Part shown: positions 1 to 8,062 of the stretch, in pieces
Numbering within the stretch: position 1 is the stretch's first letter
How the letters are laid out: each line of letters opens with the position of its first letter
NCBI GenBank assembly: GCA_002393195.1
Contig: DGIK01000132.1
Span: 1 to 13,445 of the forward strand
DNA: 13,445 nucleotides
Direction: 5' to 3'
Source: Bacteroidales bacterium UBA3824
GTDB taxonomy: Bacteria; Bacteroidota; Bacteroidia; Bacteroidales; UBA3824
Position numbers and translations under genes: made by a program
The notes under the pieces: generated by a model
Told to the model about the DNA's origin: nothing
Seen by the model: the letters and a program-made list of their open reading frames with translations, nothing else
The model's database searches: none

Positions 1-419
1 ACGGCATCGGCACGCAGATGCACATTTCCTGCTACGAGGACGATGGCATCAATGAAAGCAAGAAAAAGCACATCAGGCAGATGTTCCAGTTGATGGCAGC
101 CACCGGCAAGCTTGTGAGGGTTTCAGAACTCGACATGGGCTATGTCCGCAAGGGTTCCAACAGAGGCATCGCCACTGCCGACGTTAAGCCCGAGGAGCAC
201 AAGAAGATGGCAGACCTTTACAAGTTCGTGATTGAGTCTTACTTCGAACTCGTTCCTCCCGAACAGCAGTACGGCATCTGCCAGTGGTGCTTGACCGACG
301 CCGGCGGACAGCTTGGTACGGGCTGGCGCGGCGGTGAGCCGGTGGGCATCTGGACTGAAGGTTACAAGCAACGCAAAGAGGCTTACCGTGGTTTTGCCGA
401 AGGTCTTTCTGTTAAATAA
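1..419 (+). CDS. GH10 endo-1,4-beta-xylanase, C-terminal part (5' end outside window)
   Basis: The reading frame is already open at the window edge (first full codon at base 3) and ends at TAA 417-419, so only about the last 138 residues are present. GH10 enzymes cut internal beta-1,4 bonds of xylan by a retaining mechanism. The fragment begins with GIGTQMHI, the conserved strand before the catalytic strand. It then has VRVSELDM, in which the Glu codon at 126-128 is the expected catalytic nucleophile. The end, ICQWCLTDAGG...GWRGGEPVGIW, matches the GH10 closing segment (W-LTD...WR-G-P), followed by a final helix (YKQRKEAYRGFAEGL). The acid/base Glu lies upstream and cannot be checked. The next gene, an esterase-glycanase, starts 22 bases downstream with no terminator between, so the two are probably co-transcribed in a hemicellulose locus. 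The family is secure; the domain layout of the whole protein is unknown. Confidence 0.93.
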   Translation, partial: GIGTQMHISCYEDDGINESKKKHIRQMFQLMAATGKLVRVSELDMGYVRKGSNRGIATADVKPEEHKKMADLYKFVIESYFELVPPEQQYGICQWCLTDAGGQLGTGWRGGEPVGIWTEGYKQRKEAYRGFAEGLSVK

Positions 420-441
420 CACATCACAATAAAATCAGACA

Positions 442-3171
442 ATGAAGAAAAAAATTTTTTTAATATCGTTTCTTGCTGCATTGATGTTAGCATCGTGCAG
501 CAAGGAGGATGACACGCCAGGCACGGTGTGGAATCCTGGTACGGGCAAGGATTCCAGCAATGTCAATCCGTCGCCCAATCCCGACGACCCCGTGCCTGCT
601 GCCGACGACAAGATGTCTATCTTCCTGTGTTTTGGTCAGTCGAATATGGAGGGCAATGCTCCCATCGAGGATCAGGACAGGATAGGCATTCCCGACAATT
701 TCAAGAATATGATTGTTACCCAGGGTGACGCGGATCATTACGGCTCGTCTCGTTATTCGTGGCGCAAGGCCGACCCGCCTTTGGCGCGTTGGTCTGCGGG
801 CGACACACCGGGGCTTACTCCGGCAGATTATTTCGGACGCAAGGTGGCTGCCAATCTTCCCACTGGGGAAAGACTTGGCATCGTGATGGTGGCTATCGGT
901 GGCGCACCAATTGATGCCTTCGAGAAGGAGACTTGCGAGGCATATTGCAACAAGAGCGACCACGAGCCGTGGTACAAGGCTTATCTCGCCGAGTACGACA
1001 ACAACCCCTACAAGACCCTTATCACTGCCGCCAAGGAGGCGCAGAAAAGTGGCGTTATCCGAGGCATCCTGTTTCATCAGGGCGAGAGCAACAATGGTCA
1101 AGCTAATTGGCCGGAAAGAGTCAAGAAGGTTTACGACAATATCATCGCCGACCTTGGGCTTGATCCTCAAAAATGTCCGCTGCTTGTCGGCGAGATGCTG
1201 AGGGAGGAGGAAGGTGGCATCTGTCACGGACACAATGCACAGATTGCCAAAATTCCGGACTTGATTCCAAATTCGTATGTGATTTCGTCGGAGGGTTGCA
1301 AGGGCAACGGCAAGGACGGATTCCATTTTTGCGCAGAGGGTTACAGGATAATTGGCGAGAGGTACGCCTCCCAGATGCTTCGGCTTATGGGCATCACTCC
1401 AAAGGGAGAGGGGTACGTAGGCTACCACGTTGAAGGTCGCTTTTTGAAGGATATGAACGGCAATACTGTCAACCTCCACGGCTTTGGACAGACGTACAGC
1501 CCATGGTTCAACGAGCAGGGCTCCAAGTGGAATGGCGATGACGTAGAGGGATGCCTGAAGTACAATCAGGGGCTTATCAAAGACATTATGGATTCTGGCT
1601 GGAAAATGACTTGGATGCGCCTTCACATGGATCCACACTGGACTATCGACAATTCCAAGGGTGGTTACAGCGGCGAGGCAGTGGCTCACCTTTATTTCAG
1701 CGAATCGAGATTCAAGAAGTATCTTGACGAGGTGTTTGTGCCGATGACCAAGTATTGCATCGACAATTATAAGATGGCAGTAGTTATGCGCCCTCCGGGA
1801 GTATGCGGCGATAGCCCGTTGTCTTACGGCGACGCTTACCAGAAGTATCTGTTGAAGGTGTGGGAGATTGTATCCTCGCATCCGTATATCCAAAACAATC
1901 CTTATGTAATGTTTGAGCTTGCCAACGAGCCTGTTAGTTTCAATGGCGGCGACCAGAAGTACAGCCAGTATTTTCAGGATGTAGTTGACCTCATCCGTAC
2001 CAACTGCGACAACGTGGTGTGGGTGCCGGGTCTTGCATGGCAGCAGAATTACAGGCCGTTTGCCAGCTATCCTATCAAAGGCAAGAATGTCGGCTATGCC
2101 GTGCACTGCTATCCGGGCTGGTATGGTTCGCCGGCTCAGGTGAGCGCGGAGGAGTTCAATACGCCACTCGACGGCAACGAAGAAAAATTCCGTGCTGGCT
2201 TTGCAGAAAGTGTAGGTTGTGTAGCAAATTTTGCGCCTATCATTATTACGGAGATGGACTGGTCGCCGCATGAGTACAACGACAATCATCATGTTGCCTG
2301 GGGTAGTTCAACTACTACGGCCTTTGGCGCACCGTTCAAGAAGATTGCCGACGAGTGGGGCAATGTAAGTTGGATGATTTTTACCTCGCCGCACCTTTTG
2401 GCGAAGTATAAGAATCATGCCTCTTTGGACGAAAGGTCTCAAAAGTTTCTCGAAGACCCCGAGGCTTGTCCTACTGCTGCTTATAATTGGTATATTGAAT
2501 ATGCCGGCGGACGAGTTAGTCATGGCAAAGTGACGGGCATTGAAGTTTCTGCTCCTAATGCTGTGATGCAGGGCGCGGTGGTCAATGTTGCTGTTAAGTT
2601 GAAATACGAGGACGGCTACAAAATCACTGCTACAGAAGGTTTGTCTTTTGAAATTGCCGACAATGCTGTATTGTCAGACAAGGGCAACGGTCGTTTGTCC
2701 GCAGATGCCATCGGTGAGACTACTGTGAAGGTGTTTTATGGAGATTTTTCTGAGGAAATCAAAATAAGCGTCGTTGGATTGTTTGATTTGGCAGTATTCA
2801 ATCCGAGTATCTACGAGACCGGAACATTTGACCTTGAAGCTAAGACGTTTACCACAGGAAAGTATGGTTTTGCGGGGTGGAAATATGATTCGCCCGTAGA
2901 TTTGTCGGCGTACAAGTACCTTGTTGTGGAAATGGAAGATTGCGAGGCTCTTTCCTCATACGAATTTTCGTTCCGCTTATTTGATGCCAATAATTATTGG
3001 GGCGGTTGTGCTACGTACCAATTCAAAGGCTCAAGCACGGTAAGGATCGAACTTGCCAAATTAGCCAAGGACGACGGTACCAAGATGGACGCTTCGCATA
3101 TATATATCGCAGGTTTCTGGTCTGTTGGCGATGTGAAGGCTGTCGTCAAGGATATTAGATTAGAGAATTAA
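442..3171 (+). CDS. Multidomain surface lipoprotein: CE6/SASA-type acetylesterase + GH5 glycanase + Ig-like + putative CBM
   Basis: This is a 909-residue lipoprotein. The signal peptide ends in lipobox LASC (Cys19), followed by SKEDD, an acidic stretch like the Bacteroidota lipoprotein surface-export signal, so it probably faces outward. Residues about 57-318 form an SGNH-type carbohydrate esterase (CE6/sialate-acetylesterase superfamily): GQSNM with nucleophile Ser67, HQGES at 212-216, and DGFH with Asp292 and His295. Residues about 328-690 form a GH5 clan-A glycanase: ANEP with acid/base Glu496, the HCY motif at His555, and ITEMDW with nucleophile Glu604. Residues about 697-779 look like a bacterial Ig-like domain. 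Residues about 780-909 look like a beta-sandwich carbohydrate-binding domain, inferred from aromatic content and terminal position. The fusion suggests removal of acetyl groups from a substituted xylan or mannan coupled to backbone cleavage. The GH5 subfamily, and so the backbone cut, cannot be assigned by eye. It follows the GH10 gene by 22 bases. Confidence 0.9.
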   Translation: MKKKIFLISFLAALMLASCSKEDDTPGTVWNPGTGKDSSNVNPSPNPDDPVPAADDKMSIFLCFGQSNMEGNAPIEDQDRIGIPDNFKNMIVTQGDADHYGSSRYSWRKADPPLARWSAGDTPGLTPADYFGRKVAANLPTGERLGIVMVAIGGAPIDAFEKETCEAYCNKSDHEPWYKAYLAEYDNNPYKTLITAAKEAQKSGVIRGILFHQGESNNGQANWPERVKKVYDNIIADLGLDPQKCPLLVGEMLREEEGGICHGHNAQIAKIPDLIPNSYVISSEGCKGNGKDGFHFCAEGYRIIGERYASQMLRLMGITPKGEGYVGYHVEGRFLKDMNGNTVNLHGFGQTYSPWFNEQGSKWNGDDVEGCLKYNQGLIKDIMDSGWKMTWMRLHMDPHWTIDNSKGGYSGEAVAHLYFSESRFKKYLDEVFVPMTKYCIDNYKMAVVMRPPGVCGDSPLSYGDAYQKYLLKVWEIVSSHPYIQNNPYVMFELANEPVSFNGGDQKYSQYFQDVVDLIRTNCDNVVWVPGLAWQQNYRPFASYPIKGKNVGYAVHCYPGWYGSPAQVSAEEFNTPLDGNEEKFRAGFAESVGCVANFAPIIITEMDWSPHEYNDNHHVAWGSSTTTAFGAPFKKIADEWGNVSWMIFTSPHLLAKYKNHASLDERSQKFLEDPEACPTAAYNWYIEYAGGRVSHGKVTGIEVSAPNAVMQGAVVNVAVKLKYEDGYKITATEGLSFEIADNAVLSDKGNGRLSADAIGETTVKVFYGDFSEEIKISVVGLFDLAVFNPSIYETGTFDLEAKTFTTGKYGFAGWKYDSPVDLSAYKYLVVEMEDCEALSSYEFSFRLFDANNYWGGCATYQFKGSSTVRIELAKLAKDDGTKMDASHIYIAGFWSVGDVKAVVKDIRLEN

Positions 3172-3188
3172 AATTAGGTATTTTTATT

Positions 3189-3231
3189 AAAAAAAAGCCG
3201 TTGTTACTTTTGCTGATGACGGCTTTTTTTT
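3189..3231 (+). terminator. Intrinsic terminator closing the xylanase/esterase operon
   Basis: Eight A plus GCCGT (3189-3201) pair with ACGGC plus eight T (3219-3231). This gives a perfect 13-bp stem with a 17-base loop and a built-in U-tract. It starts 17 bases after the stop codon of the upstream lipoprotein gene. The A-tract/T-tract symmetry makes it potentially bidirectional. Its last T is also the first base of the -7 box of the next promoter. Confidence 0.9.
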
Positions 3232-3238
3232 AATTTTG
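3208..3238 (+). promoter_or_regulatory. Bacteroidota-type promoter immediately before the DUF6057-like gene
   Basis: TAATTTTG at 3231-3238 matches the Bacteroidota -7 consensus TAnnTTTG exactly. A TTTTG at 3208-3212 lies 18 bases upstream, slightly short of the usual 19-21. The start codon begins only 4 bases after the -7 box, so transcription should begin at or inside the first codons, implying a leaderless or nearly leaderless mRNA. The match is AT-rich and could be coincidence, but a promoter is needed here because a terminator sits directly upstream. Confidence 0.55.
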
Positions 3239-3242
3239 CGCT

Positions 3243-4970
3243 ATGAAAAATATTAAAATAATTGCTGCTGTTTTTGCAGCCCTTGCGTTTTGTTTTTGGG
3301 CGTTTGGGTATCCCGAATGGCTCAATTTCCACGAGCAATACCAGATGTTTCTGTTTTCGTGGGACTACCTGATGGAGCATCTCGCTTTGCCGGGTGGAAT
3401 GGGTGTATATCTAAGTGAGTTTCTGGTGCAGTTTTTTTACAATACGTATTTGGGCGCGGCTGTGGTTGCGGTGGTTTTGACGGCAATTTTTTTGTTGTCG
3501 GTAAAGATAAGTCAAAAAATCACCTCTGGATATAATGTTGTGGCTTTGCAGATATTGATCCCTGTGTTGATATGGATATACGCTGGGGATATCAATATGC
3601 TTTTTGCCTTCCCTGTTTCCATGCTTGTGGCGCAGGTATGCACGTTGGGATTCATCGGCATCGGCCACGACAAAAAAATATGGTTGCAAATTCTGTTGCT
3701 CCCTGTAATATATTGGCTTATAAACTATTGTGTATGGATATATGCCTTGTTGACGAGTATCTATATAGTCAATAATAATGCCAATAGGTTCCATGCGTCA
3801 ACCATTGTCGTGATGCAGATGCTTGGATTGGTGTTTTTTATTGTTTGGGTGGCGTATTTCCCTGTAAGGAATTATCCGTTTAGCGATTTGTTTTGCGGTA
3901 TCGACTATTATCGCGGACACATGTGTGTGCCGTTTTGGCAGCATTTGGCGGCAATTAGTTGTGTATTAGTTCCGCTTATAAAATTAAAAAAAGTAAGCCG
4001 CATTGTAGATTATTGCCTGTTGTCTGCTGTGGCTGTGGCTGGCGTTGCCGGGTGTATCGTCAAATACGACAGCGAGTGGTACAGTTATTACAAAATAGAC
4101 TATTATTCTCGTACTCAGCAATGGGATAGGCTCTTGGATTATGCCAAAAAAAATAATTTGCAGTCGGATATGGCTGCAACGGGAGTCAACCTTGCCCTCG
4201 CGATGACAGGGCAGTTGCCAGACCGGCTTTTTGATTTCTATCAGCCGGGCAACGAAGGTTTCCTCTCCACGTTTGGCTACAATTTGTTGTCTTGCGCGCC
4301 TACAGCGGAGGCGTGCCATTATTTGGGTATGAACAATTCTGTTTTGCGTTACAATTTCGATTTGCAGTCTGCGATATTGAATTGCAAATCCAGTGGAAGG
4401 TTTTTTAGGCGTATCGCCGAATCCTATTTGCTCAACCGCCGTTACGATGTGGCGCAGAGGTACTTGACTAAGTTGAAGCAGACCTTGTTTTATCGGTCGT
4501 GGGCGTTGGAGGCGGAGTCTTGCTTGTACGACGAGGAAAAAATCAAGGCCAATTCAGAATGGGCGAGGATGTTGAAGTTGCGTTTTGAGGACGGGCTCAA
4601 TTTTTCTCATGTGCATTTGGACCAGATGCTTGTCTATCTGTTTGAGAAATGCCCCGACAATCGTATGGCCTTGGATTATGCGTTGTGTTCTTGCCTTGTT
4701 AGGAGGGATTTGATGACGTTTGTGAAACATTTTCCGTGTTTCACCAAATATTTTGGTGTTGCCAACATTCCTGAAATATACCAGCAGGCCTTTTTGACTG
4801 CTTGTGTGCAGTATAATTATACTTTACCGTCGTTTATAAGCCAGAAAGTCAAAGACGATTTTCGTGAGTTTGATCGTATGTATCTCATGAATCCCAATGA
4901 CAAGGCTTTTAGTACTGGTAAATTTGCTAATACATTTTGGACGTATTATTTAATAGATCCGATGAGATGA
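3243..4970 (+). CDS. Polytopic membrane protein with C-terminal helical repeats, DUF6057-like
   Basis: This 575-residue protein has no assigned enzymatic function. The first half (residues 1-275) is very hydrophobic, with about eight or nine likely membrane spans (roughly 5-22, 66-88, 98-113, 117-140, 145-175, 189-206, 232-246, 257-273). A conserved-looking soluble loop lies after span 1 (FHEQYQMFLFSWDYLMEH...PGGMGVYLSEFLVQFFY). The second half (about 280-575) is soluble and helical, with TPR-like spacing (for example YYSRTQQWDRLLDYAKKN and SYLLNRRYDVAQRYLTKLK). This layout and the N-terminal loop recall the Bacteroidota family DUF6057; that name comes from memory and is tentative. The gene is visibly more AT-rich than guaB and cooS. 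Its stop codon overlaps the start of the PD40 lipoprotein gene (ATGA), so the two products are probably made together and may form a membrane/periplasm complex. The start is chosen because it gives a hydrophobic N-terminus directly after the promoter. Confidence 0.75.
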   Translation: MKNIKIIAAVFAALAFCFWAFGYPEWLNFHEQYQMFLFSWDYLMEHLALPGGMGVYLSEFLVQFFYNTYLGAAVVAVVLTAIFLLSVKISQKITSGYNVVALQILIPVLIWIYAGDINMLFAFPVSMLVAQVCTLGFIGIGHDKKIWLQILLLPVIYWLINYCVWIYALLTSIYIVNNNANRFHASTIVVMQMLGLVFFIVWVAYFPVRNYPFSDLFCGIDYYRGHMCVPFWQHLAAISCVLVPLIKLKKVSRIVDYCLLSAVAVAGVAGCIVKYDSEWYSYYKIDYYSRTQQWDRLLDYAKKNNLQSDMAATGVNLALAMTGQLPDRLFDFYQPGNEGFLSTFGYNLLSCAPTAEACHYLGMNNSVLRYNFDLQSAILNCKSSGRFFRRIAESYLLNRRYDVAQRYLTKLKQTLFYRSWALEAESCLYDEEKIKANSEWARMLKLRFEDGLNFSHVHLDQMLVYLFEKCPDNRMALDYALCSCLVRRDLMTFVKHFPCFTKYFGVANIPEIYQQAFLTACVQYNYTLPSFISQKVKDDFREFDRMYLMNPNDKAFSTGKFANTFWTYYLIDPMR

Positions 4971-6427
4971 AGTATTTTGTTTATATACTACCTTTGTTTT
5001 TTTTGACGTTTTCGTGCGCCGAAGAGCCTGAAAACGTGCAGACTGTGGATGTCTTACCAGAGATATTCCCTGATTATGTGGATGTAACCATTCCGGCAGG
5101 CATTGCTCCACTCAACTTCAATGTCAAAAATTCAGAACGCGTTTTTGTGGAGTTGACAGGCGAGGATGGTTCTAAAGTTTCAACATTGGGGGATTATGCT
5201 GACTTCGACATTGAGAATTGGCATGAATTGACGCAAAAGAACGTTGGTAAGAAAATCGCTGTTTCCGTTACTGCAAAGACAGATGGTGTCTGGAAAAAAT
5301 ACAGCAATTTTAATATATATGTACATGGCGACCCTCTTGACGATTATGGACTTACTTACAGGCTGATACCGCCTGGCTACGAAACTTTTGCCCATATTGG
5401 GATTTATCAGCGCAACATCCATACCTTTGAGCAGGATGCGGTGATAGACGGCATGGCGATACAAGGAGAGTGCATGAATTGCCATGTGCCAAACCGTGCA
5501 AATCCCAAGCAGTTTCAGGTTCATATTCGCGGCGAGCATTCGGCTACACTTATCCAGCAAGATGGCAAGAGAACGCTTTTGCAGACCAAAACCGACTCAA
5601 CCATAGCTAATTGCATGTATGCATATTGGCATCCTAATGGCAAATACATAGCATATTCGCTCAATTTGATTCACCAGACTTTTTTTGAGGATACAGTAAA
5701 GTATATCGAGGTGTTTGATAAGGCTTCCGACGCATTGGTGCTGGATATTGAGAAGAATCAGCTTATCCTTTGCGACAAGTTTATGACAAATGATTTTGAG
5801 AGTTATCCAGTTTTTTCTGCCGATGGCAAGACGATATTTTATTGTTCCTCCAAGCCTTACATTGTAGAAGGTAGACTCAATGAAATGCGTTACAGCCTAT
5901 TGAAAACCAGTTTTGACGAAACCACGGGCAAAATTGGTCCAACTTTTGACACTATTATTAACGCCGAGCAAATCAAAAAGAGCATCACTCATCCACGTCC
6001 GTCATACGACGGCAGGTTTTTGATGTTTTGTGTGGCGGATTATAGTGTATTCCCTATTCATCACAAGGAGTCCGACTTATATATTATGAATCTCAGTGAC
6101 AGCACGATACGTCCTATTAAAGACGTCAACTCCGACTGTGCTGAGACGTTTCATAATTTTTCGTCCAATTCTCGGTGGTTTGTATTCAATAGCCGCAGGG
6201 TCGACAAAATCAACAACCTCCTATTTATATCACACATCGACGAGGTTGGCAACTGCACCAAGCCTTTTCTCCTGCCGCAGAAGAATCCAAAAGATTTCTA
6301 CGACAACTTTTTTTACTCATACAACGTCCCCGACTTCACTACTGAAAAGGTAGAGCTGGACATCAGGGCGTTTGCGCGCGAGATATATAATAAGGAGAGG
6401 ATTCAGGTCGGCGTGAGGAGAAATTAA
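4967..6427 (+). CDS. PD40 beta-propeller lipoprotein with a CXXCH haem-binding motif
   Basis: This is a 486-residue lipoprotein. I chose ATG 4967, which overlaps the previous stop as ATGA. The in-frame ATG at 4937 would put ten extra residues before a clean signal peptide (MKYFVYILPLFFLTFSC, lipobox Cys17). After an N-terminal beta-rich region (about 28-125) comes CMNCH at residues 169-173, the motif for covalent c-type haem attachment. From about residue 210 on there are at least four TolB/PD40-like blade motifs: YWHPNGKYIAYS (220-231), PVFSADGKTIFYCSS (281-295), PRPSYDGRFLMFC (343-355) and NFSSNSRWFVFNS (397-409). The fold is therefore probably a periplasmic or surface beta-propeller bearing one haem or another metal site. 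Substrate and partner are unknown. Tight coupling to the membrane protein gene suggests a shared task. If the motif does not bind haem, a structural metal site is the main alternative. Confidence 0.8.
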   Translation: MKYFVYILPLFFLTFSCAEEPENVQTVDVLPEIFPDYVDVTIPAGIAPLNFNVKNSERVFVELTGEDGSKVSTLGDYADFDIENWHELTQKNVGKKIAVSVTAKTDGVWKKYSNFNIYVHGDPLDDYGLTYRLIPPGYETFAHIGIYQRNIHTFEQDAVIDGMAIQGECMNCHVPNRANPKQFQVHIRGEHSATLIQQDGKRTLLQTKTDSTIANCMYAYWHPNGKYIAYSLNLIHQTFFEDTVKYIEVFDKASDALVLDIEKNQLILCDKFMTNDFESYPVFSADGKTIFYCSSKPYIVEGRLNEMRYSLLKTSFDETTGKIGPTFDTIINAEQIKKSITHPRPSYDGRFLMFCVADYSVFPIHHKESDLYIMNLSDSTIRPIKDVNSDCAETFHNFSSNSRWFVFNSRRVDKINNLLFISHIDEVGNCTKPFLLPQKNPKDFYDNFFYSYNVPDFTTEKVELDIRAFAREIYNKERIQVGVRRN

Positions 6428-6433
6428 TTTTTT

Positions 6434-6471
6434 TTTTGCAATATCCGATTTTTTTTATTAATATTGCAAAA
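6434..6471 (+). repeat. 11-bp perfect inverted repeat between the PD40 gene and guaB
   Basis: TTTTGCAATAT (6434-6444) and ATATTGCAAAA (6461-6471) are perfect inverted repeats separated by 16 bases, with TTTTT directly after. It can be read as an AT-rich terminator for the upstream two-gene unit, or as an operator, because both arms coincide with the likely -33 and -7 elements of the guaB promoter. Confidence 0.75.
6435..6466 (+). promoter_or_regulatory. Likely guaB promoter, Bacteroidota type
   Basis: TTTG at 6435-6438 is followed after exactly 20 bases by TAATATTG (6459-6466), one base off the TAnnTTTG consensus. Spacing is ideal. The predicted transcription start is near 6471-6475, leaving a leader of roughly 20 bases before ATG 6492, too short for a riboswitch. 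Confidence 0.55.
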
Positions 6472-6491
6472 TTTTTAGCAAACTCCAGACC

Positions 6492-7988
6492 ATGGCACAC
6501 ATTATCAACGAAATTTCCAGGACTTTCAATGAGTACCTGTTGATTCCGGGGCTTACCACCAAGGAATGTACCCCGGCCAATGTCAACCTTCAGACGCCGC
6601 TTGTCAAGTTTAAGAAGGGCGAAACCCCGTCGCTCTCGCTCAACGTTCCGTTCACATCGGCCATCATGCAGTCGGTGTCGGATTCCAATATGGCGATTGC
6701 ACTTGCCAAAAACGGCGGCATTTCGTTCATCTACGGCTCGCAGTCCATCGACGACCAGGCTGAGATGGTACGCAAAGTGAAGAAATACAAGGCGGGTTTT
6801 GTGGTATCCGACGCCAACCTCACGCCCGAAAACACTCTCGCCGACGTGGTTGCTTTGAAGGCCACGACAGGCTATTCCACTATCGGAATCACCGACGACG
6901 GCACTTCCAATGGCAAATTGCTCGGCATCGTAACAAGCCGCGACTACCGCCCCACGCGTGACCCACAAGACCGCAAGGTAAAGGAATTTATGACCCCATT
7001 TGAGAAGCTCATTGTAGGTCATTATCCCCTCGACCTCAATGAGGCCAACGACATCATCTGGAACAACAAGATTAATGCGCTGCCAATCATCGACGACGAA
7101 CAGCACCTCAAGTTCTTCGTGTTCCGCAAGGATTACGATTCGCACAAGACCTATCCTCTGGAGCTTTTGGACGACGACAAGTCGCTCCGAGTGGGTGCCG
7201 GCATCAATACTCGCGACTACATGGACCGTATTCCCAAACTTGTGGAGGCTGGCGTTGACGTAGTATGTATGGACTCGTCCGACGGTTTTTCCGAGTGGCA
7301 GAAGGAGACCATCAAGTGGGTGCGCGACCATTACGGCGAAAGCCTCAAGATTGGCGCGGGCAACGTGGTGGATGCCGAGGGCTTCAATTATCTCGCCGAG
7401 GCTGGTGCCGACTTTGTGAAAGTGGGCATTGGCGGCGGCAGCATCTGCATCACACGTGAGCAGAAGGGCATCGGACGTGGACAGGCAACGGCTATTATAG
7501 ACGTAGCCAAGGCTCGTGACGAATATTTTGAGCGCACGGGCGTTTACATTCCGATATGTTCTGACGGCGGCCTCGTGCAGGATTACCACATGGTGCTTGC
7601 ATTGGCGATGGGTGCCGATTTCCTTATGATGGGACGCTATTTTGCACGTTTTGACGAGTCGCCTACCAAAAAAATCATGATCAACGGCTCATACATGAAG
7701 GAGTATTGGGGCGAGGGCAGCAACCGCGCCCGCAATTGGCAGCGTTACGACATGGGCGGCGATGCAGCCATGAAATTTGAGGAAGGCGTTGATTCTTACG
7801 TTCCATACGCAGGCAAACTCAAGGACAACCTCCAGGTTACCATCGACAAAATCAAATCTACGATGTGTTCCTGCGGCGTTACGAGCCTCGAAGACCTCAA
7901 GCAAAACGCCAAAATCACACTTGTGTCATCTACCGGCATCATCGAAGGCGGTGCGCACGACGTAGTGCTCAAAGAGCAAAAGCAATAA
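6492..7988 (+). CDS. guaB: IMP dehydrogenase
   Basis: This 498-residue enzyme oxidises IMP to XMP with NAD+, the committed step of GMP synthesis, in the cytoplasm. A (beta/alpha)8 barrel is interrupted by a CBS pair at about residues 105-215 (for example [11 protein letters not shown] and KEFMTPF). Catalytic residues are visible: Cys319 in GGGSICITR, Asp261 in MDSSDG for the nicotinamide side, and the Arg418-Tyr419 flap dyad in NWQRYD. The phosphate/flap region reads [16 protein letters not shown] instead of the E. coli-like YRGMGS form, marking a separate IMPDH type that I recall from clostridial and other bacterial genomes. Length is normal. The start is supported by the N-terminal barrel lid motif and the promoter just upstream. 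It stands alone between its own promoter and terminator, with no guaA nearby. GMP reductase is less likely because both CBS domains and the Arg-Tyr dyad are present. Confidence 0.95.
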   Translation: MAHIINEISRTFNEYLLIPGLTTKECTPANVNLQTPLVKFKKGETPSLSLNVPFTSAIMQSVSDSNMAIALAKNGGISFIYGSQSIDDQAEMVRKVKKYKAGFVVSDANLTPENTLADVVALKATTGYSTIGITDDGTSNGKLLGIVTSRDYRPTRDPQDRKVKEFMTPFEKLIVGHYPLDLNEANDIIWNNKINALPIIDDEQHLKFFVFRKDYDSHKTYPLELLDDDKSLRVGAGINTRDYMDRIPKLVEAGVDVVCMDSSDGFSEWQKETIKWVRDHYGESLKIGAGNVVDAEGFNYLAEAGADFVKVGIGGGSICITREQKGIGRGQATAIIDVAKARDEYFERTGVYIPICSDGGLVQDYHMVLALAMGADFLMMGRYFARFDESPTKKIMINGSYMKEYWGEGSNRARNWQRYDMGGDAAMKFEEGVDSYVPYAGKLKDNLQVTIDKIKSTMCSCGVTSLEDLKQNAKITLVSSTGIIEGGAHDVVLKEQKQ

Positions 7989-7990
7989 TC

Positions 7991-8014
7991 ATCGTCAATT
8001 CGTCTGTTGACGAT
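7991..8014 (+). other. Small hairpin directly after the guaB stop
   Basis: ATCGTCAA (7991-7998) pairs perfectly with TTGACGAT (8007-8014) around an 8-base loop, starting 3 bases after the guaB stop. It has no U-tract and precedes the real terminator by 10 bases, so it may protect the 3' end or be chance. Confidence 0.6.
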
Positions 8015-8024
8015 TAAAAATAAC

Positions 8025-8062
8025 AAAAAGCCATCAAGTTCTGCACTTGGTGGCTTTTTTTT
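8025..8062 (+). terminator. Strong intrinsic terminator of guaB
   Basis: A 15-bp stem runs from AAAAAGCCATCAAGT (8025-8039) to ACTTGGTGGCTTTTT (8045-8059), with one T-G wobble and a 5-base loop, followed by T to 8062. The A-rich left side may also terminate leftward transcription. It separates guaB from the cooS operon. Confidence 0.93.

Noticed and set aside
487..2292. A 601-codon open frame on the minus strand opposite the esterase-GH5 gene
   Set aside because: It is antisense to intact catalytic domains, has no recognisable motif, and lacks a promoter or compatible neighbours.
4937..4966. Earlier in-frame start for the PD40 lipoprotein
   Set aside because: It would put ten polar residues before a clean lipoprotein signal peptide; the ATGA overlap at 4967 is the natural start.
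6363..7589. A 408-codon open frame on the minus strand opposite guaB
   Set aside because: It covers the conserved guaB coding region and ends inside the neighbouring gene; it shows no domain.
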